Of a DNA stretch of 28,806 nt, positions 24,947 through 28,806 are shown piece after piece (the stretch's first letter is position 1; every line of letters begins with the position of its first letter). A model generated the notes under the pieces. That model was not told the origin of the DNA and did no database searches. It was given only the letters and a program-made list of their open reading frames with translations. A program made the translations under genes and the position numbers. Source of the DNA: an uncultured Actinomycetes bacterium (lineage in GTDB: Bacteria; Actinomycetota; Acidimicrobiia; Acidimicrobiales; Ilumatobacteraceae); contig CALBSD010000069.1 in the NCBI GenBank assembly GCA_937927625.1, positions 1 to 28,806 of the forward strand, written 5' to 3'.

Positions 24947-25005
24947 GGCAAGAACCTTTGCTGCAAATGGAGCCCAAGATGAGAATCGAACTCACGACCT
25001 ACGCA
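24947..25005. repeat. Island-end direct repeat, copy at the intact tRNA
   Basis: Partner of 22152-22208, containing the 3' half of the intact tRNA-Thr plus 21 nt past CCA. On the minus strand it reads TGCGTAGGTC through GCTCCATTTGCAGC to TTCTTGCC. Confidence 0.8.
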
Positions 25006-25043
25006 TTACGAGTGCGTTGCTCTACCGACTGAGCTACCTGGGC
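24968..25043 (-). tRNA. tRNA-Thr(CGT)
   Basis: 76 nt including an encoded CCA. Acceptor GCCCAGG pairs with CTTGGGC (one G-U). The D-arm is GCTCAGTCGGTAGAGC. The anticodon stem is ACGCA/TGCGT with loop CTCGTAA, anticodon CGT, reading ACG (Thr). The T-arm is GTGAG TTCGATT CTCAT. It is an intact cloverleaf; its 3' half is duplicated at 22152-22208. Confidence 0.97.
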
Positions 25044-25090
25044 AGGTAGGGAATCAACTTTACCGACCGAATTGGCCGGCTCATCATTGA

Positions 25091-25354
25091 CTAGAACTTG
25101 CGATAAATGTTGCGTCGGTGCCCAATGTCAAAGATGATCACCGTGAGAACTCCGTGGTCTACTCGGTACACGATTCGATAATCACCAGTACGTAAGCGAA
25201 ATGTGTTGGTGCCCTTCACCGACCGTGAATTGGGCGGATATGGATCAATGGAAAGTACCTGGATTGCGCCATCAACTCGGCGTCGCATTTGCGGCTGCAA
25301 TTGGGCAAGCGCCTTCTCGGCTGCTCGCGAAAACTCAACTGTGTAGCGAGTCAT
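25091..25354 (-). CDS. relE: RelE/ParE-family toxin
   Basis: 87 residues. The layout YTVEFSRAAEKALAQLQPQM, then FRLRTGDYRIVYRVD, then LTVIIFDIGHRRNIYRKF is that of RelE-superfamily mRNA interferases, with the basic C-terminal residues that in RelE proteins contact RNA. The start ATG at 25354 overlaps the antitoxin stop by 4 nt, the usual coupling for this module. The antitoxin is of the Phd/YefM type, so the pair is a mixed YefM-RelE arrangement, which is common. The closeness of RelE and ParE makes the target (ribosome-bound mRNA or gyrase) uncertain. Confidence 0.92.
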   Translation of the reverse strand: MTRYTVEFSRAAEKALAQLQPQMRRRVDGAIQVLSIDPYPPNSRSVKGTNTFRLRTGDYRIVYRVDHGVLTVIIFDIGHRRNIYRKF

Positions 25355-25605
25355 TCGATTCCCAAGTCCCGCCGTACTTCTTCCCAGGGAATAGTCCCGT
25401 TTTTCTCGATGTCTGCCTCGATCTGAGCAATTGCTTCGAGGTCTTCCATGTCTTCAATGGCGGTCATCAATTCGTCGTAACGCTCATAACTGATGATGAC
25501 CGCTTGTGGTTTTCCGTAGCGCTCAAGAATGACGGCTTCGGTTTGGCACAGTTCGAGAACGGCTGGCAATTGTTCGCGGGCTTGACTAATCGGCATGTTG
25601 GCCAT
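25351..25605 (-). CDS. Phd/YefM-family antitoxin
   Basis: 84 residues from ATG at 25605. MANMPISQAREQLPAVLELC and VILERYGKPQAVIISYERYD form the typical Phd/YefM DNA-binding N-terminal fold. The acidic, helical C-terminus (IEDMEDLEAIAQIEADIEKN) should wrap the toxin. The frame is open upstream to 25845, but that part lies inside the DoxX gene, and TACAGT ending 7 nt before 25605 supports this start. ATG at 25596 is a second possibility. It precedes the toxin and overlaps it by 4 nt. Operator sites at 25611-25647 suggest autorepression. Confidence 0.93.
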   Translation of the reverse strand: MANMPISQAREQLPAVLELCQTEAVILERYGKPQAVIISYERYDELMTAIEDMEDLEAIAQIEADIEKNGTIPWEEVRRDLGIE

Positions 25606-25610
25606 GTGGA

Positions 25611-25629
25611 CAACTGTACAAAACAGTTG
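25611..25629. promoter_or_regulatory. Operator 1 of the toxin-antitoxin operon (TGTACA core)
   Basis: CAACTGT, ACAAA, ACAGTTG: 7-bp inverted arms containing TGTACA at 25615-25620. It overlaps the -10 TACAGT (minus strand, 25613-25618), so binding would block transcription. TGTACA is the known core of YefM operators. Confidence 0.75.
25613..25618 (-). promoter_or_regulatory. -10 element TACAGT of the toxin-antitoxin operon
   Basis: TACAGT ends 7 nt before the antitoxin ATG at 25605, consistent with a leaderless mRNA. It lies inside operator 1. Confidence 0.55.
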
Positions 25630-25631
25630 GC

Positions 25632-25647
25632 AGTCTTGTACAAGACT
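25632..25647. promoter_or_regulatory. Operator 2 of the toxin-antitoxin operon (16-bp perfect palindrome)
   Basis: AGTCTTGTACAAGACT is perfectly palindromic, with TGTACA at 25637-25642. It lies around the -35 position of the same promoter and directly next to the DoxX stop codon at 25649. Its TGTACA core is 22 bp from that of operator 1, about two helical turns. Confidence 0.75.
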
Positions 25648-25648
25648 T

Positions 25649-26059
25649 TTAGATGTCGCCGGGGGCCTTTGGTTTATCGGCGTTGGGGTTTGCCTGGGCA
25701 ATCTTCCACGCCACCCATATAAAGAGGAATTGGAATGGCAAGCGGCCATACGAGACCAGTTGGTCGCTGAACGGCTTATCGCGCCAGTCCCACGCCATGT
25801 ACAAGTTTGCGGGGTACACGCCGATGAACAGCCAGATGGCTGCAATGGCTCCGGTGCGACGAAGTGATGGGCGGAGCAATAGATAAGCGATCACTAACTC
25901 AACAACGCCACTTGCGTACGTCCAGAATGCTTCTGATGGTGGCAACCAGGGCGGAACAATGTCGTTGAAGAAACTTGGACTTGCAAAGTGCATTACCCCC
26001 GCGAAACCAAGGAAGAGACCAACGAGCACGGCGATGCGATTCCAGAATGAATTATTCAT
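25649..26059 (-). CDS. DoxX-like integral membrane protein
   Basis: 136 residues from ATG at 26059. Four membrane segments are seen: AVLVGLFLGFAGVMHF, WTYASGVVELVIAYLLL, TGAIAAIWLFIGVYPANLYM and LPFQFLFIWVAWKIA, with the conserved GVMHF and VELVIAY/PANLYM features of DoxX-family proteins. These proteins are poorly understood; some take part in redox or quinone-linked complexes. A longer reading from 26128 lies inside holB and is rejected. The start overlaps the holB stop by 8 nt, so it is translationally coupled to holB. Its stop is immediately next to the toxin-antitoxin operator. Confidence 0.82.
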   Translation of the reverse strand: MNNSFWNRIAVLVGLFLGFAGVMHFASPSFFNDIVPPWLPPSEAFWTYASGVVELVIAYLLLRPSLRRTGAIAAIWLFIGVYPANLYMAWDWRDKPFSDQLVSYGRLPFQFLFIWVAWKIAQANPNADKPKAPGDI

Positions 26060-27173
26060 GACTTCCTTCAAGAACAAATTGCAGAGCTGCGTCTGCTGAC
26101 GGTGATGGCAATGACCAGATGAGATCACGTAGCAAGATTGCTTCGTTCACATTCAGACCAAGGCGACGCATACCTTCATGCAAACGATGAATGGCAGTCA
26201 CATAACCCTCAGGGCGATGAATGTGTTCGTTACGTGCAAGCTCATCGCGATACACACCAGCAACTTCTGTCAGACCATTACGAAGTTCATCCGTACGGAA
26301 ACGACGAATCTCTCGCTTGTGTTTGTCCTCCAGCGCCTTCTTGCCGCCACGCTTTACACCCATGAGCGCAAGCGTTTTTTCAGTATCAACAATTTCTTGT
26401 TCGTGACGCTGCTGCAATGGCGCAACCGAATCATCAATGAGAGACAGGATTTGTTCAACGATGGCGGCCACTGTTGCACCGGTGCCGTCAATGCGTCGCG
26501 GAATGTTTGCAAAGAACTCACGACGATGAGCAAGTTGCTTATCTGCTGCCATAAGGCGACCACGAGTAAGACTGCCGTGTGCAGACTTTGCTGCCACTTC
26601 CGCAACATCAAGTTTTACGCCTTCGGATGTCAACACATGTTCGATGACTGCAGCATCAAGCGGACCGAAGTGAATTGTCATACAACGCGATGCAATGGTG
26701 ACGAGCGAATCATCAACTTGTTCAGCAAGCATGATGAAGAACACGCCATTTGGCGGTTCTTCGACGGTCTTCAACAAACGCGCTGCAGCAGATGGCTGCA
26801 TGAGATGCACCTCATGCATGATGATTGCTTTGCGGTTGCCTTCCTTTGGCGTGGTCGATGCAAGCTTGATGACTTCTTCGGCTTGATCTTTCAAAATCGA
26901 AGCACCTTCGCGCTTCACCTCATGAATGTCAGGGTGCGTGCCGCGCACGGCCATGTCGTTGTTGCGATCAGTGGCATCGTTGTTGCCCGCAAGCAAGACT
27001 CCTGCGAGTGCACGTGCTGCTTCTTCTTTGCCACAACCTTCCGGACCCACCAGAAGATATGCGTGTACGGGATTCACGATGCTGTGCTGCAATTGGTCGA
27101 CCGCACGGTCTTGCCCAAGTACTGAATCCCACACCGAAGTCACGATGTGCAGGTTACTTATAGGGAGAGCCAT
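26052..27173 (-). CDS. holB: DNA polymerase III delta' subunit (clamp loader)
   Basis: 373 residues. AAA+ clamp-loader fold: VWDSVLGQDRAVDQLQHSI, P-loop GPEGCGKEE at 43-51, KAIIMHEVHLMQPSAAARLL around the Walker B/DExx region, KTVEEPPNGVFFIML, and sensor/SRC motif IASRCMTIHF. The P-loop Thr/Ser is Glu50 and there is no Cys zinc cluster, as in delta' subunits that do not bind ATP productively; the conserved Arg of SRC, which serves as an arginine finger in the loader, is present. It is normally found next to tmk; here a reverse-strand gene separates them. Start ATG at 27173. It overlaps the DoxX gene by 8 nt. Confidence 0.93.
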   Translation of the reverse strand: MALPISNLHIVTSVWDSVLGQDRAVDQLQHSIVNPVHAYLLVGPEGCGKEEAARALAGVLLAGNNDATDRNNDMAVRGTHPDIHEVKREGASILKDQAEEVIKLASTTPKEGNRKAIIMHEVHLMQPSAAARLLKTVEEPPNGVFFIMLAEQVDDSLVTIASRCMTIHFGPLDAAVIEHVLTSEGVKLDVAEVAAKSAHGSLTRGRLMAADKQLAHRREFFANIPRRIDGTGATVAAIVEQILSLIDDSVAPLQQRHEQEIVDTEKTLALMGVKRGGKKALEDKHKREIRRFRTDELRNGLTEVAGVYRDELARNEHIHRPEGYVTAIHRLHEGMRRLGLNVNEAILLRDLIWSLPSPSADAALQFVLEGSHE

Positions 27174-27241
27174 TCAGTAACAACTAGAAAATGAGGCGGG
27201 GTTTCGCCGCCAAAAGATACATTTTATTGAGGAATGAATTC

Positions 27242-27808
27242 ATGATTACAACGCAACAAATCATTGACGCAGAGGAAATGCGTTTATTGAATTCGCTCAT
27301 TAATTCCACGTGGGTAGATATCTCTGGGGATGGTCTAACTGATGAGAAATTATGTTGGGAGAGTGTGCGTATCGAGACATCCTCTGGGGCTATTGAACTC
27401 TCGTTCTTTTTGGAAGTAATCAATATTGCGGGAGAGCCTGATGACTACCCGTGGCTGCACATTCGCAAGTCAGACACGAAGTCCACAAAGGCCTTAAAAG
27501 GTGGGCGAATTTATTACCACGGTCGAGGTGAGCAGATACTTGAAGTGTGGATCTTGCGTGAGTCACTTACAAATATTCAGAATGGCGAACAATTCTTCAA
27601 GAACTTGGCAGACGTATGTGTTGCTTTCAAACTTGGTAGTCAATGGATTTCATTTACAAGAGCCGCACATTTCTCTGACTCGATAAATATTCAACGAACT
27701 ACATCACGCGAAGAAATTGTGATTCCGGATGTTCTGGATGAGTGGGAAGCCGACCTAATCAACCAATTTGATTTAAATCAAGAGTGGATTCGTGTGGGGA
27801 ATCACTAA
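27242..27808 (+). CDS. Hypothetical protein inserted between tmk and holB
   Basis: 188 residues from ATG at 27242, chosen because GAGGA lies 9 nt upstream; an earlier ATG at 27191 would add 17 residues without a ribosome-binding site. The protein is acidic and soluble, with alternating strands and short helices (WVDISGDGLTDEKLCWESVR, then IELSFFLEVINIAGEPDD, then SDSINIQRTTSREEIVIPDV). No family recognised and no membrane segment. It is on the opposite strand to its neighbours, visibly AT-richer, and only 6 bp from the convergent tmk stop. These suggest a late insertion into the topA-tmk-holB cluster. An immunity- or defence-linked role is possible but not shown. Confidence 0.75.
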   Translation: MITTQQIIDAEEMRLLNSLINSTWVDISGDGLTDEKLCWESVRIETSSGAIELSFFLEVINIAGEPDDYPWLHIRKSDTKSTKALKGGRIYYHGRGEQILEVWILRESLTNIQNGEQFFKNLADVCVAFKLGSQWISFTRAAHFSDSINIQRTTSREEIVIPDVLDEWEADLINQFDLNQEWIRVGNH

Positions 27809-27814
27809 CGCAAA

Positions 27815-28423
27815 TTACTGATTGAGTCTGTTGCTCACCTGAGCACGGATGGCGGCTTCTACGTCGTCCTTCGGCACGGTGCCATCGATGATGACCCAGC
27901 GGTCGGGGTCTGCGGCGCGAAGCTCACGGAAGCCCTCGGCAATACGGGCGAAGAAATCAGCACCCTCGCGCTCAAAACGGTCGAGGTCGCGTTTGGCCAA
28001 ACGGGCATTCAAAACATCCGTGGGCACATCGATATAGATCACCATGTCGGGCAACCGGTCGTTCAGCGCCCATGTGGAAATGGACAACAACGCCTTGGTG
28101 CCCAGCTGGCGGCCGTACCCCTGATACGCAAGGGTGGAGTAGATCGAACGGTCACTCACCACGTGCTGACCACGGTCAAGCGCAGGTTTGATGACCTCTG
28201 CCATGTGCTGGGCTCGATCGGCCGCCATCAACAATGCTTCAGTGCGACGATCGAGGTCGACATTCTCTGGGTCAGCGAGAATCGCCCGCAAAAGAGTGCC
28301 GATTCGAGTGCCACCAGGTTCGCGCGTGATGACTGCATTGAGGTGCTCGCCGAGACGCTTTGCATGCGTGCTCTTCCCGCAACCCTCCAAGCCTTCTAGC
28401 GCTATATATAGAGGTGTAATCAC
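27815..28423 (-). CDS. tmk: Thymidylate kinase
   Basis: 202 residues. It phosphorylates dTMP to dTDP. P-loop LEGLEGCGKSTHAKRL (residues 9-24), REPGGTRIGTLLR for the substrate pocket, the DRS motif in VVSDRSIYSTLAYQGYGRQL, and IYIDVPTDVLNARLAKRDLD before the LID region. The length is standard. The start is GTG at 28423, which overlaps the topA stop by 1 nt (TAGTG), so tmk is translationally coupled to topA. holB normally follows directly; here the 27242-27808 gene intervenes in the opposite orientation. Confidence 0.95.
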   Translation of the reverse strand: MITPLYIALEGLEGCGKSTHAKRLGEHLNAVITREPGGTRIGTLLRAILADPENVDLDRRTEALLMAADRAQHMAEVIKPALDRGQHVVSDRSIYSTLAYQGYGRQLGTKALLSISTWALNDRLPDMVIYIDVPTDVLNARLAKRDLDRFEREGADFFARIAEGFRELRAADPDRWVIIDGTVPKDDVEAAIRAQVSNRLNQ

Positions 28424-28806
28424 TAAAACGGTTCGTCCTTCGGGTCAGCCTTTTTTGGTGCTGCCTTCTTTTTAGCAGGGGCTTTCTTCGCTGCGGCTTT
28501 TTTGGCCGGCGCCTTCTTAGCAACTCCACCTGAACCACTTGGTTTCTTGGGCTTTGGTTTTGCCTTGACGCCACTTCCGCCACTCTTGGGTGGTTTGCGT
28601 TTCTTCGGTCCGCCGTTTGCCTCGATGTATTCACGACGCAACTGCAACAACTCATAGGCGCGTTCGTTGGTCATGACTTCCATGCGGTCACCGCGGGTGA
28701 GTCCGGCATTGGTTTCGCCGTCGGTGATGTAGTCACCGAACTTGCCTTCTTTGCCGATCACCGGACGACCACTTGTGGGGTCGTTGCCGAATTCCTTCAA
28801 CGGTGG
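28423..28806 (-). CDS. topA: DNA topoisomerase I, C-terminal part
   Basis: The frame is open to the window edge at 28806, so only the last 127 or so residues are visible (ATG at 28800 is internal). The block KEFGNDPTSGRPVIGKEGKF, then YITDGETNAGLTRGDRMEVM, then NERAYELLQLRREY is the typical last topofold-type C-terminal repeat of actinobacterial TopA. It is followed by a Lys/Ala/Pro-rich tail (PAKKAAAKKAPAKKKAAPKK), which in this group helps DNA binding and processivity. It relaxes negative supercoils. The tmk start overlaps its stop by 1 nt. Confidence 0.95.
   Translation of the reverse strand, partial: PPLKEFGNDPTSGRPVIGKEGKFGDYITDGETNAGLTRGDRMEVMTNERAYELLQLRREYIEANGGPKKRKPPKSGGSGVKAKPKPKKPSGSGGVAKKAPAKKAAAKKAPAKKKAAPKKADPKDEPF

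Noticed and set aside
25606..25845. N-terminal extension of the antitoxin
   Set aside because: It runs inside the DoxX gene in another frame and over the two operators; the conserved antitoxin fold starts at 25605.
26178..27125. 315-codon plus-strand frame
   Set aside because: Antisense to holB, rich in Cys and Arg, with no recognisable domain.
1..28806. CRISPR array or rRNA genes
   Set aside because: No set of short, regularly spaced repeats and no rRNA-like segment were seen.

Overview
The window looks like a chromosomal stretch of a compact, medium-GC actinobacterium, most probably from the class Acidimicrobiia. This is an inference from protein style and gene content, not from a marker gene. 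Pointers are an actinobacterial-type ClpC, a TopA with a Lys/Ala-rich tail followed by tmk and holB, a SigH/RsrA-like redox sigma/anti-sigma pair, an LppM-like lipoprotein, and many leaderless-looking promoters (TANNNT ending 6-7 nt before the start codon). Genes are tightly packed, with many 1-4 nt overlaps and two pairs of interleaved convergent stop codons.

Layout. 1-204: the tail of an ApbE-type flavin transferase. 201-4925 (minus): clpC, an LppM-like lipoprotein and radA. 5019-5996 (plus): a long-chain polyprenyl diphosphate synthase, divergent from clpC across an 84-bp region that carries a 7-bp inverted repeat. 6005-9290 (minus): a flavin amine-oxidase-like protein, an alpha/beta hydrolase, a degenerate SDR epimerase and a CX5R phosphatase-like protein, the first three joined by 1-nt overlaps. 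9347-10408 (minus): tilS and a small membrane protein. 10466-11818 (minus): anti-sigma factor, ECF sigma factor and MarR regulator. 11838-14071 (plus): alpha/beta hydrolase and a formylglycine-type sulfatase, divergent from marR through what looks like one shared symmetrical -10 element. 14068-15570 (minus): a DUF5522 protein, a peptidoglycan-binding lipoprotein with an EF-hand loop, and a four-helix membrane protein.

15571-15873 is a 303-bp stretch without a convincing gene. 15874-18300 (minus) is a secreted seven-bladed YVTN propeller/FN3 protein containing a perfect 210-bp direct duplication. 18353-22055 (minus) holds a patatin-like lipase, then a DUF3500 protein, an FAD monooxygenase and a PPOX-family flavin protein that look like one operon.

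The accessory part starts at about 22150. An intact tRNA-Thr(CGT) lies at 24968-25043, and a diverged copy of its 3' half plus downstream flank lies at 22152-22208. Between them is a single gene for a large secreted RCC1/Ig-like protein. This is the layout of a small island inserted at a tRNA 3' end, but no integrase is present. Next come a YefM/RelE toxin-antitoxin pair with two TGTACA-centred palindromes over its promoter, a DoxX-like membrane protein, holB, an unrecognised reverse-strand gene wedged between holB and tmk, tmk, and the 3' end of topA.

How the genes work together: the housekeeping backbone covers proteolysis (ClpC), recombination (RadA), isoprenoid chain synthesis, tRNA modification (TilS), replication (delta', TMP kinase, topoisomerase I) and redox-responsive transcription. 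The less-described units are the MarR/hydrolase/sulfatase locus, the PPOX/FAD monooxygenase/DUF3500 operon and the tRNA-Thr island.
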